From positions 1 through 25,589 of the forward strand of contig URLT01000015.1 of the NCBI GenBank assembly GCA_900548795.1: a stretch of DNA of 25,589 nt. Reading direction: 5' to 3'. The position numbers and the translations under genes are program-made. Under the pieces are notes generated by a model. The model was not told the origin of the DNA and searched no databases. It saw only the letters and a program-made list of their open reading frames with translations. This DNA is from an uncultured Eubacteriales bacterium. GTDB taxonomy: Bacteria > Bacillota > Clostridia > Oscillospirales > Oscillospiraceae. Below, in pieces: positions 7,060 to 15,935 of this stretch (its first letter is position 1; each line of letters begins with the position of its first letter).

Positions 7060-7833
7060 TCAAATTGCCATCGGCTCCATGTTTTTGAGCTGCAATTGCA
7101 GCTTGTCGGCGATCAGCGCGATGAACTCGCTGTTTGTGGGCTTGCCCTTCGTGTTCGAGACGGTGTAGCCAAAGAAGCGCTGCAGCGTGTCGAGGTCGCC
7201 GCGATCCCACGCGACCTCAATGGCGTGGCGAATGGCGCGCTCCACGCGCGAGGGCGTGGTGGCGAAGGTCTTGGCGACCTGCGGATAGAGCACCTTGGTG
7301 ATGGCGTTGATGACGTCCATGTCGTTGACGGCGATCAGGATCGCCTCGCGCAGATACTGGTAGCCCTTGATGTGCGCCGGCACGCCGATCTCGTGGATCA
7401 TCGAGGTGATCATGGCGACCACGTTTGCCTCGCGGCTGCGCACGAGCGGCGATTTGGTCATTGCGCTGTGCATCTCGTCGAGCCGCTCGAGCACGCTGCG
7501 CGCGGTGCACGGCTTGAGCAGGACGTACTGCACGCCCATCGACACGAGCACGCCGGAGATGAACTCCGTCATAAAATCCGCCAAAACGAGCAGCATCGGC
7601 TTCTTTTCCATCGCCCCGGCCGCCTTGATGACCGCGATGCCGTCCGCCTGCGGCAGCATGGTGTCAACAACGAGGATCTCCGGCTGAAGCTGCCGGAGCA
7701 GCTCCATCGCCCGCAGCCCGTCGGAGGCCGTGCCGACCACGGCGTAGCGCTGGGTCTGCTGCAGGACGGTCGTGAGCCGGGCGGAAAAATCCTCGCTGCT
7801 GTTGGCAAGCAAGACCCGGTACATTTTCTCCAT
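7060..7833 (-). CDS. spo0A: Sporulation master response regulator Spo0A
   Basis: Spo0A is the phosphorylation-controlled transcription factor that starts sporulation. The 257-residue protein has a receiver domain (1-120) and the highly conserved DNA-binding domain (about 135-250), including HEIGVPAHIKGYQYLREAI, SRVERAIRHAIEVAW and KPTNSEFIA. The phospho-acceptor D57 (VVDTMLP) and K107 (LLKP) are kept. The acidic pair that binds Mg2+ in Bacillus (D10, D11) reads N11-S12 here, and the switch Thr position is A85. The start at 7833 follows GGGAGG and gives the family start MEK. Spo0A boxes and a structured leader lie upstream. Confidence 0.98.
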   Translation of the reverse strand: MEKMYRVLLANSSEDFSARLTTVLQQTQRYAVVGTASDGLRAMELLRQLQPEILVVDTMLPQADGIAVIKAAGAMEKKPMLLVLADFMTEFISGVLVSMGVQYVLLKPCTARSVLERLDEMHSAMTKSPLVRSREANVVAMITSMIHEIGVPAHIKGYQYLREAILIAVNDMDVINAITKVLYPQVAKTFATTPSRVERAIRHAIEVAWDRGDLDTLQRFFGYTVSNTKGKPTNSEFIALIADKLQLQLKNMEPMAI

Positions 7834-7853
7834 AAAAACTGTTCCTCCCTTTT

Positions 7854-7930
7854 GCGGGGCAAAGCCCCCGCGACTGTGATTCGTCAAACGGCGCACCGCC
7901 TGCCAGTGGCTTTCGCCATGCGGTGCGCCG
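7854..7930 (-). promoter_or_regulatory. Structured leader of spo0A (two hairpins)
   Basis: A hairpin with 11-base perfect arms (7889-7899 with 7920-7930) holds an inner stem TGGC-tttc-GCCA. A second, GC-rich hairpin (7854-7871, 6-base arms) ends just before the Shine-Dalgarno. A possible extended -10 (TGTTATGAT on the minus strand, 7955-7963) would put both in the mRNA leader. Confidence 0.5.
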
Positions 7931-8008
7931 CGTTCCTTGCGGTGACTATAATTTATCATAACATTCGAGCATTTGCAAGATATTTTTATGGAATAGTCCT
8001 AATTTCTT

Positions 8009-8036
8009 TTCGACAACCTTCGACGTTTTTGTCGAA
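8009..8036 (-). promoter_or_regulatory. Spo0A boxes upstream of spo0A
   Basis: Two perfect copies of the 0A box TGTCGAA are present, as TTCGACA at 8009-8015 and TGTCGAA at 8030-8036. A near copy, TTCGACG, lies at 8019-8025. They sit about 180-200 bases before the start codon, as expected for autoregulation by phosphorylated Spo0A. Confidence 0.75.
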
Positions 8037-8090
8037 ATCTGACAGAAATAGCTTGCCCAAAACGTTTTAGTAACAATATTTTGTGCTCGA

Positions 8091-8126
8091 GAAAACGCCC
8101 CGCCCCAAGTTCTGGGGGCGGGGCGT
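8091..8126 (-). terminator. spoVAD-spoVAE terminator
   Basis: CGCCCCGCCCC (8096-8106) pairs with GGGGCGGGGCG (8115-8125). On the minus strand TTTTC follows. It lies 22 bases past the spoVAE stop and separates that operon from spo0A. Confidence 0.85.
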
Positions 8127-8147
8127 CGGGCGCAAGAACCGGCCGCG

Positions 8148-8510
8148 CTATTTGTCCCTCTGGCGGAAAATCGCGCCGGCAAGGCAGCCGAAGACGATCG
8201 CCGCGCCCAGCCCGGCCGAGGCCGCCGTCAGGCCGCCGGTAAAGATGCCGAGAAAGCCGCGCTCGTCCACGGCGCGCCGCACGCCCTGCGCCAGCAGATT
8301 TCCGAAGCCCGTCAGCGGCACGCTCGCGCCCGCGCCGGCAAGCCGCACCAGCCGCGGATAGACGCCGACCGCGCCCAGAAGCACGCCGGCGACCACATAG
8401 CCCACGAGGATCCGCGCCGGGGACAGGCGCGTCCGGTCGATCAGGAGCTGACCGATCACGCACAGCGCGCCGCCGACCGCAAAGGCCCAGACAAGCTGCA
8501 TCCGTTCCAT
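8148..8510 (-). CDS. spoVAE: Stage V sporulation protein AE (SpoVAEb type)
   Basis: This is a small membrane protein of the SpoVA channel, which moves dipicolinic acid (Ca-DPA) into the forespore and out at germination. The 120 residues contain about four hydrophobic helices and the conserved stretch VPLTGFGNLLAQGV with DERGFLGIFTGGLTAASAGL, typical of the SpoVAE/SpoVAC family. The start lies 3 bases after the spoVAD stop, and its AAGGGGGG ribosome site is inside the end of spoVAD, so the two are translated together. A strong terminator follows. The assignment to the AEb subtype is by length and motif. Confidence 0.93.
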   Translation of the reverse strand: MERMQLVWAFAVGGALCVIGQLLIDRTRLSPARILVGYVVAGVLLGAVGVYPRLVRLAGAGASVPLTGFGNLLAQGVRRAVDERGFLGIFTGGLTAASAGLGAAIVFGCLAGAIFRQRDK

Positions 8511-8513
8511 GTC

Positions 8514-9533
8514 TCATTCCCCCCTTGCACAAAGCTCCACGGCGTGGCAGACCGCCGGGACGGACTCGCCCTGCTGCGTGGTCAGCGGCGAGAGCAGCGC
8601 GCCCGTGCCGCAAAAGAGTACGCGCCGCAGCTCCTGCCGCTCCATCCTGCCCAGCAGGTATCCGCACAGGACGGACGCGCTGCAGCCGCAGCCGCTTCCG
8701 CCGCAGTGCACGTCCTGCCGGTTCAGGTCGAAGATCATCATGCCGCAGTCCTGATAGCGCTCGCCGAGGCGGACGCCGTCGCGGGCGAACAGCTCCTGCA
8801 CCAGCTCCCGGCCGAGCTTGCCGAGGTCGCCCGTGACGATCAGGTCGTAATCCTCCGGCGCGCGTCCCATGTCGTCAAAATGCGCGCGCAAAGTCTCGTA
8901 GGCCGCCGGCGCCATCGCCGCGCCCATGTTCGAGGCGTCCGCGATGCCGCGGTCGACGATCGTGCCGATCGTCGCGCTGCAAAGCCGCGTGCCGTCGCCC
9001 GGCTGCCCCAGCACGACCGCGCCGGCGCCCGTGACCGTCCACTGCGCCGTCGGCGTGCGCTGGCCGCCGTAGTTCAGCGGGAAGCGGTACTGCCGCTCTG
9101 AGGAGGCAAAGTGCGACGAGCTGACCGTGAGCGTTTTTCTGCAAAAGCCGCCGCTGACGGCCATCGCGGCCAGCAGCAGTCCCTCGGCCATGGTCGAACA
9201 CGCGCCGTAAAGCCCCAGCGTCGGCACGCCGAGGTTGCGCATGGTGAAGCTCGAGCCGACGCACTGGTTCAGCAGGTCGCCCAGAAACGCCGCGTCGAGC
9301 GCCGCCTCGGTCAGCCCGGCCTTTTGCAGCGCCAGCGAGATGGCGGTCTTTTGCAGCGCCGTCTCGGCCTTTTCCCAGCTTTTTTGGCCGAGCGTCGTAT
9401 CCTGCGCGCAAAAATCAAAGCAGTTGCCCAGCGGCCCCTCGGCCTCCTTTTTTCCGACCGCCGACGCATAGGAAAGAACCGTCGGCGGCCGCAGAAAGCG
9501 AAGGCTCTGCCGACCCTGTCGTGATGAATCCAT
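8514..9533 (-). CDS. spoVAD: Stage V sporulation protein AD
   Basis: SpoVAD is the soluble DPA-binding member of the SpoVA complex on the outer face of the spore inner membrane. The 339 residues have the thiolase-like fold of the family, with GLYGACSTMAEGLLLA near residue 120 and GSGCGCSASVLCGYLLGR near the C-terminus; the length is normal (about 338). The ATG at 9533 follows GGAGGAAA; a 12-residue upstream extension has no ribosome site. spoVAE follows at once. spoVAC, which normally precedes spoVAD, is missing here: the region upstream is the divergent glyA leader. Confidence 0.96.
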   Translation of the reverse strand: MDSSRQGRQSLRFLRPPTVLSYASAVGKKEAEGPLGNCFDFCAQDTTLGQKSWEKAETALQKTAISLALQKAGLTEAALDAAFLGDLLNQCVGSSFTMRNLGVPTLGLYGACSTMAEGLLLAAMAVSGGFCRKTLTVSSSHFASSERQYRFPLNYGGQRTPTAQWTVTGAGAVVLGQPGDGTRLCSATIGTIVDRGIADASNMGAAMAPAAYETLRAHFDDMGRAPEDYDLIVTGDLGKLGRELVQELFARDGVRLGERYQDCGMMIFDLNRQDVHCGGSGCGCSASVLCGYLLGRMERQELRRVLFCGTGALLSPLTTQQGESVPAVCHAVELCARGE

Positions 9534-9554
9534 TGCCGTTTCCTCCGTGTGTTT

Positions 9555-9588
9555 TGCATAGATTTCCACCGCGGCGGAAATTTATGCA
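9555..9588 (-). promoter_or_regulatory. 34-bp palindrome, candidate sigma-F/G promoter of spoVAD
   Basis: Two 14-base arms match at 12 positions around a CCGCGG centre. On the minus strand the site also contains GCATA (-35 of sigma-F/G type) and, 15 bases on, GGAAATCTA, a partial -10. The predicted start point is about 20 bases before the spoVAD ATG, leaving room only for the ribosome site. It may be the promoter itself, an operator, or both. Confidence 0.4.
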
Positions 9589-9615
9589 GAAAAACGCGTT
9601 TGAAGAAATTACCGC

Positions 9616-9643
9616 TTGCATTTTGCAAAAAGCCGGATATAAT
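9616..9643 (+). promoter_or_regulatory. glyA promoter (sigma-A type)
   Basis: TTGCAT at 9616-9621 and a perfect TATAAT at 9638-9643 are 16 bases apart, starting transcription about 20 bases before the glycine riboswitch. Confidence 0.75.
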
Positions 9644-9670
9644 AGAGATACAAAGAAAAACCCGTCGAAG

Positions 9671-9820
9671 CAGCGCGGGAAAGCGGTCGACCGACCCTCC
9701 GAAGGAGCAAAACTCTCAGGAAAACGGGACCGCGCTGCCGAGGGACTCTCTGGAGAAGCTCACTTGTGAGTGCCGAAGGTGCAAGGCGACAGCCGAATCT
9801 CTCAGGCAAAAGGACAGAGA
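9671..9820 (+). promoter_or_regulatory. Tandem glycine riboswitch (gcvT motif, two aptamers)
   Basis: Aptamer 1 (9671-9737) is closed by CAGCGCGG/CCGCGCTG and contains CCGAAGGAGCAA and ACTCTCAGG. Aptamer 2 (9738-9820) contains TGCCGAAGGTGCAAGG and ATCTCTCAGG-CAAAAGGACAGAG, the hallmark of the class, with a P1 stem of CTCTCTG/CAGAG type. An intrinsic terminator and then glyA follow, so glycine most likely switches glyA on by preventing termination. The 3' strand of P1 (about 9812-9822) can also pair with GATCCTCTGT at about 9845-9854, a possible switching helix (inference). Confidence 0.93.
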
Positions 9821-9854
9821 TCATCCGCCCCGCAAGGGGTCTCGGATCCTCTGT

Positions 9855-9882
9855 GGGCGTCTCCGGACGCCCGTATTTTTTT
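9855..9882 (+). terminator. Riboswitch-controlled terminator before glyA
   Basis: GGGCGTC and GACGCCC pair around TCCG and are followed by GTATTTTTTTA, a standard intrinsic terminator, 22 bases before the glyA ATG. Confidence 0.9.
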
Positions 9883-9903
9883 ATGATTTGAGAGGGTACC
9901 GAA

Positions 9904-11157
9904 ATGAGCCAGCTATTGCCGTCCGTTGCATTTCTCCGCGAATTCGACCCCGAGATCGCCGAGCTGACCGCGCAGGAGCTGCGCCGCCAGCAGCGCAACC
10001 TCGAGCTGATCGCCTCGGAGAACATCGCCTCCCCCGCCGTCATCGCCTGCATGGGGAGCATTTTGACCAACAAATATGCCGAGGGACTGCCCGGCAAGCG
10101 CTATTACGGCGGCTGCGAGATCGTCGACGAGATCGAGCGCATCGCGATCGAGCGCGCCAAGGCGCTCTTCGGCTGCGAGGCCGTCAACGTCCAGCCGCAC
10201 AGCGGGGCGCAGGCAAATCTGGCCGTCTACGCCGCGTTTCTGCAACCGGGCGACACGCTCGTCAGCATGAGTCTGGAAAACGGCGGCCATCTGAGCCACG
10301 GCTCGCCGGTCAACCACTCCGGCAAGACCTATCACGTCGTCTCCTACGGCGTCGACCCGCAGACCGGGCGCATCGACTATGACCGGGTCGAGTCGATCGT
10401 CAAAGAGCACCGTCCGCGCATCCTGCTGGCCGGCGCCTCGGCCTATCCGCGCGCGCTTGATTTTGAAAAATTTGCCGACATCGCCCACCGCCACGGCGCG
10501 CTGCTCATGGTCGACATGGCGCACATCGCCGGTCTGGTCGCGGGTGGTCAGCACCAAAGCCCCGTGCCCTATGCCGACATTGTCACCACCACGACCCACA
10601 AGACCCTGCGCGGCCCGCGCGGCGGCCTGATCCTGTGCAAGGAGGAATTTGCCAAGAAAATGAACTCCGGCGTCTTCCCCGGCACGCAGGGCGGCCCGCT
10701 GATGCACGTCATCGCCGCCAAGGCGGTCTGCTTCCGCGAGGCGATGCAGCCGTCCTTCCGCGACTATGCGGCGCAGACCGTGAAAAACGCCAAGGCGCTG
10801 GCCGCCGCCCTGCTGGAGCGGGGCTTTGACCTCGTCTCCGGCGGCACGGACAACCACCTGATGCTCGCCGACCTGCGTCCGCTGCACATCACCGGCAAGG
10901 AGCTGCAGCGCCGCCTCGACGAGAACTACATCACCGCCAACAAAAACGCCATCCCGAACGACCCCGAGCGCCCCTTCGTCACCAGCGGCATCCGCATCGG
11001 CACGCCCGCCGTCACCACGCGCGGCCTTCGCGAGGCCGACATGCAGACCGTCGCGCAGTGCATCTATGACACCGCCGCCGATTTTGAGCGCACGCAGGAG
11101 CAGGTGCGCCGCACCGTCTGCGCCCTGACCGCCGCCCACCCGATCTACGGGCTTTGA
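9904..11157 (+). CDS. glyA: Serine hydroxymethyltransferase
   Basis: This PLP enzyme interconverts serine plus tetrahydrofolate with glycine plus 5,10-methylene-tetrahydrofolate. The 417-residue protein has the full family length. Landmarks are NLELIASEN (32-40), the YAEGLPGKRYYGG loop (58-70), and the PLP lysine K233 in TTTTHKTLRGPRGG. The ATG at 9904 lies 7-8 bases after GAGAGGG. Expression is governed by the tandem glycine riboswitch upstream, suggesting that glycine excess raises the enzyme and drives glycine toward serine (inference from the class, which is mostly an ON switch). No terminator stands directly after the gene; hairpins in the repeats behind it could serve. Confidence 0.98.
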   Translation: MSQLLPSVAFLREFDPEIAELTAQELRRQQRNLELIASENIASPAVIACMGSILTNKYAEGLPGKRYYGGCEIVDEIERIAIERAKALFGCEAVNVQPHSGAQANLAVYAAFLQPGDTLVSMSLENGGHLSHGSPVNHSGKTYHVVSYGVDPQTGRIDYDRVESIVKEHRPRILLAGASAYPRALDFEKFADIAHRHGALLMVDMAHIAGLVAGGQHQSPVPYADIVTTTTHKTLRGPRGGLILCKEEFAKKMNSGVFPGTQGGPLMHVIAAKAVCFREAMQPSFRDYAAQTVKNAKALAAALLERGFDLVSGGTDNHLMLADLRPLHITGKELQRRLDENYITANKNAIPNDPERPFVTSGIRIGTPAVTTRGLREADMQTVAQCIYDTAADFERTQEQVRRTVCALTAAHPIYGL

Positions 11158-11355
11158 ATCGAACGCCTTTTTCGTTTTCGGATGCATGATGTTTTTTCGT
11201 TCCGGGATTCCATGTTGCCAAGTTAAAGATTGCCACGTCGGGCTTGCGCCCTCCTCGCAATGACACATCGGGAGGTTTTTCCGATTTGTTCGAAACCAGA
11301 TTCCGAACTGCGACGACAAAAATCGTCGGTTTTCCGAAGAAAACCCATCAAGTTT

Positions 11356-11609
11356 GTCATTGCGAGGAGCGAAGCGACGCGGCAATCTTTAAGGTATCGA
11401 CGCGGGATGCCGGAACGACAGAAGCAGCACGCAAGCGACAGGGAGAAGCTCCCGCGCTTGCGTGCTGTTTTCAAATACACAAAATTTTTTCGTTTTTATT
11501 GTGCTTTGTTCATTTTATTTTTCGGATGCATGATGTTTTTTCGTTCCGGGATTCCATGCTGCCGGCTTAAAGATTGCCGCGTCGGGCTTGCGCCCTCCTC
11601 GCAATGACA
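11356..11609 (+). repeat. Palindromic intergenic repeat, copy 2 (complete)
   Basis: The 254-bp element has inverted ends at 11356-11392 (GCGAAGC-type small hairpin) and 11567-11609 (GGGC-gcaa-GCCC type). Inside is a 13-base hairpin, CAGCACGCAAGCG at 11425-11437 with its complement at 11455-11467, followed by TTTT, which may end glyA transcripts. A second pair of inverted segments around CCGGAACGA lies at about 11410 and 11540. Copy 1 at 3899-4177 has the same parts in the opposite orientation. Confidence 0.85.
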
Positions 11610-11699
11610 CATCGGGGGCTTTTTCCGATTTGTTCGAAACCAGATTCCGAACTGCGACGACAAAAATCGTCAGTTTTCCGAAGAAAACCCATCAAGTTT

Positions 11700-11826
11700 G
11701 TCATTGCGAGGAGCGAAGCGACGCGGCAATCTTTAAGGTATCGACGCGGGATGCCGGAACGACAGAAGCAGCACGCAAGCGCCAAGGGAGAAGCCCCTGT
11801 GCGCTTGCGTGCTGGTTTTCAAATGT
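11700..11826 (+). repeat. Palindromic intergenic repeat, truncated copy 3
   Basis: This copy has the left end (11700-11736) and the central hairpin (11769-11814) of the element and then stops matching. The right half is absent. Confidence 0.8.
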
Positions 11827-11893
11827 GCAATACTCTTTTTTGAATGCGGGATGATTTTTGCTATGCAAAAGCACAGCAAAAACAGAAATGTGC

Positions 11894-11991
11894 CATTTCC
11901 CCGCCCCTGCGGGGCAACCGGAAATGATGCACAAAAACTTCATACACTGGCATTTGCGCCTTTTCGTGGTGCGGTGCTCATGTATGAAGTT

Positions 11992-11993
<2 letters not shown>
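11894..11993 (-). terminator. clpB terminator region (two hairpins)
   Basis: The first hairpin starts at the clpB stop codon: arms of 12-13 bases at 11934-11946 and 11981-11993 enclose a long loop. A second hairpin (CATTTCC...GGAAATG, 11894-11926, with an inner CCCCGC/GCGGGG stem) follows and is trailed on the minus strand by T-rich sequence. Either could end clpB transcription. Confidence 0.65.
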
Positions 11994-14589
<2,596 letters not shown>

Positions 14590-14616
14590 AAAATCCTTAC
14601 CCCCCTTTGCGGGAAT

Positions 14617-14643
14617 TTAGCACTCGCAAGCGGAGAGTGCTAA
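14617..14643 (-). promoter_or_regulatory. CIRCE operator (HrcA binding site)
   Basis: A perfect TTAGCACTC-N9-GAGTGCTAA lies between the clpB promoter and its start codon. HrcA binding here would repress clpB until heat stress. In Bacillus CIRCE controls groESL and the hrcA-dnaK operon; HrcA itself is not in the window. Confidence 0.97.
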
Positions 14644-14657
14644 TCTCTTTTTTCTTC

Positions 14658-14685
14658 ATGATACCACGCTTTTCCGACTTGTCAA
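14658..14685 (-). promoter_or_regulatory. clpB promoter (sigma-A type)
   Basis: On the minus strand TTGACA is followed after 16 bases by TATCAT. Transcription would start at the edge of the CIRCE operator. Confidence 0.8.
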
Positions 14686-14744
14686 GGGGAAAAATGCGAA
14701 TTTTTTGTGAACGGTGCGCCGAGGACGAAAATCCCCCGGCGGGC

Positions 14745-14773
14745 TTGCGTTTTGGCGCGCGCGGCGGTATAAT
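14745..14773 (+). promoter_or_regulatory. yccF promoter (sigma-A type)
   Basis: TTGCGT at 14745-14750 and a perfect TATAAT at 14768-14773 are 17 bases apart, about 60 bases before the yccF start. Confidence 0.65.
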
Positions 14774-14832
14774 AAGCGAGAAAAACGCAAGCCGCGCGGC
14801 GCAAAACGACGGCTCGGAAAGGATGCGGAGCG

Positions 14833-15192
14833 ATGAGCGTGATCGGAAATATTCTTTGGTTCCTGTTCGGGGGGCTTGCCGGCGGCCTAAGCTGGGCGCT
14901 CGCCGGGTGTCTGTGGTGCGTGACGCTCGTCGGCATCCCGGTCGGCGTGCAGTGCTTCAAGCTGGCCGGGCTGGCCTTTTTCCCGTTCGGGCGGGAGATC
15001 GTTTACGGCGGCGGGGGAGTGTCCCTCGTTGTCAATCTGCTGTGGATCCTGTTCGGCGGGCTGGAGCTTGCGCTGGGCTACGCCGTCCTCGGCTGCCTGT
15101 GGTGCGTGACGCTCGTCGGCATCCCCATCGGCCGGCAGTGCTTCAAGCTTGCGAGGCTCGCGCTGATGCCCTTCGGCGCGGCGGTCGTATGA
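14833..15192 (+). CDS. YccF-domain small membrane protein
   Basis: The 119-residue, very hydrophobic protein has two tandem copies of the YccF (DUF307) motif: GCLWCVTLVGIPVGVQCFKLA at about 25-45 and GCLWCVTLVGIPIGRQCFKLA at about 87-107. Each is preceded by a membrane helix beginning LWFLFGG or LWILFGG. The two halves are also alike in DNA sequence, so the protein arose by internal duplication, as in other YccF proteins. A GGAG site precedes the ATG. The HAD gene follows 21 bases downstream, probably in one operon. No biochemical role is established for the family. Confidence 0.9.
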   Translation: MSVIGNILWFLFGGLAGGLSWALAGCLWCVTLVGIPVGVQCFKLAGLAFFPFGREIVYGGGGVSLVVNLLWILFGGLELALGYAVLGCLWCVTLVGIPIGRQCFKLARLALMPFGAAVV

Positions 15193-15213
15193 TATATTTA
15201 TAAGGAGAACGCC

Positions 15214-15882
15214 ATGAAATATCCCTGCCTGGTGCTCGACCATGACGACACCGTCGTCAACAGCACCGCCACGATCCACTACGCGTCCTTTCTCGAGTTT
15301 ATGAAGCAGGCGCGGCCGAACGCGCCGCACTACTCCCTCGACGAATACTTCCGCAAAAATTTTGAGCCGGGCATTTTCGCCTTTTTCCGCGAGGAGCTGC
15401 ACTTTTCCGACGCCGAGATGGACGAGGAATTCCGCTTCTGGCAGGACTACGTCCGCACCCGCGTGCCCAAGGCCTACGACGGGATGCGCGAGCTGATGCT
15501 GCGGCACCGCGCGTGCGGCGGCGTGATCGCCGTCGTGTCGCATTCCACCAAGGAGAGCATCGAGCGCGACTACCGCGCAAACGAGCTGCCCATGCCCGAC
15601 CTGATCTTCGGCTGGGAGCAGCCCGAGGAGCGCCGCAAGCCGCACCCGTGGCCGCTTGAGGAGCTGATGCGCCGCTTCGAGCTTCGGCCGGAGCAGCTGC
15701 TCATGGTCGACGACCTCAAGGCGGGCTACGATATGTGCCGCGTCTGCGGCGTGCCCTTCGCGGCCGCCGGGTGGGCAAACGACGTGCCCGAGATCGAGCG
15801 CTTCATGAGAAACGGCTGCGAGCGCTATTTCAAATCCGTGGCCGAGCTGGACGCCTTCCTGCTGCGCGTTAACGGCGCCTGA
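15214..15882 (+). CDS. HAD-superfamily hydrolase
   Basis: The 222-residue protein is a HAD phosphatase-type hydrolase. Motif I is DHDDT with the nucleophile D9 and acid/base D11. Motif II is the Ser in VVSHS (near 110), motif III the Lys in ERRKPHP (near 145), and motif IV the acidic pair in LMVDDLKAGYDM (near 165). A helical cap lies between motifs I and II, as in phosphoglycolate phosphatase and beta-phosphoglucomutase relatives. AAGGAG stands 8 bases before the ATG. It is probably cotranscribed with the yccF gene. The substrate cannot be read from sequence. Confidence 0.9.
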   Translation: MKYPCLVLDHDDTVVNSTATIHYASFLEFMKQARPNAPHYSLDEYFRKNFEPGIFAFFREELHFSDAEMDEEFRFWQDYVRTRVPKAYDGMRELMLRHRACGGVIAVVSHSTKESIERDYRANELPMPDLIFGWEQPEERRKPHPWPLEELMRRFELRPEQLLMVDDLKAGYDMCRVCGVPFAAAGWANDVPEIERFMRNGCERYFKSVAELDAFLLRVNGA

Positions 15883-15899
15883 TCGCCGCGCGAAGGGGC

Positions 15900-15934
15900 T
15901 TGACGGCGGCCGCGCCGATGTGGTATGATACCAC
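15900..15934 (+). promoter_or_regulatory. Promoter with palindromic -10 before the ModE-like gene
   Basis: TTGACG (15900-15905) and TATGAT (15924-15929) are 18 bases apart. A perfect palindrome, GTGGTAT-g-ATACCAC (15920-15934), covers the -10, a likely operator. Transcription from this promoter would start close to the A of the ATG at 15936. Confidence 0.55.
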
Positions 15935-15935
15935 T

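Larger units (their letters stand above)
11180..11826 (+). repeat. Array of palindromic repeats, 344-bp period
   Basis: Positions 11180-11479 and 11524-11826 are direct copies offset by 344 bases (347 after a small loop indel), nearly identical over about 300 bases. In terms of the palindromic element the array is: the right end of a truncated copy, a conserved 90-bp spacer, one complete copy, the same spacer (3 differences in 90), and the left end of a second truncated copy. It fills most of the 834-bp gap between glyA and clpB, with no supported gene; the frames inside it are translations of the repeat. Confidence 0.9.

Noticed and set aside
9913..11385. 490-codon minus-strand frame over glyA
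   Set aside because: Antisense to glyA and running into the repeat; it has the codon pattern of a shadow.
11223..11854. Short frames encoding peptides such as CHCEERSDAAIF
   Set aside because: These are translations of the palindromic repeat in several frames and copies, not conserved genes.
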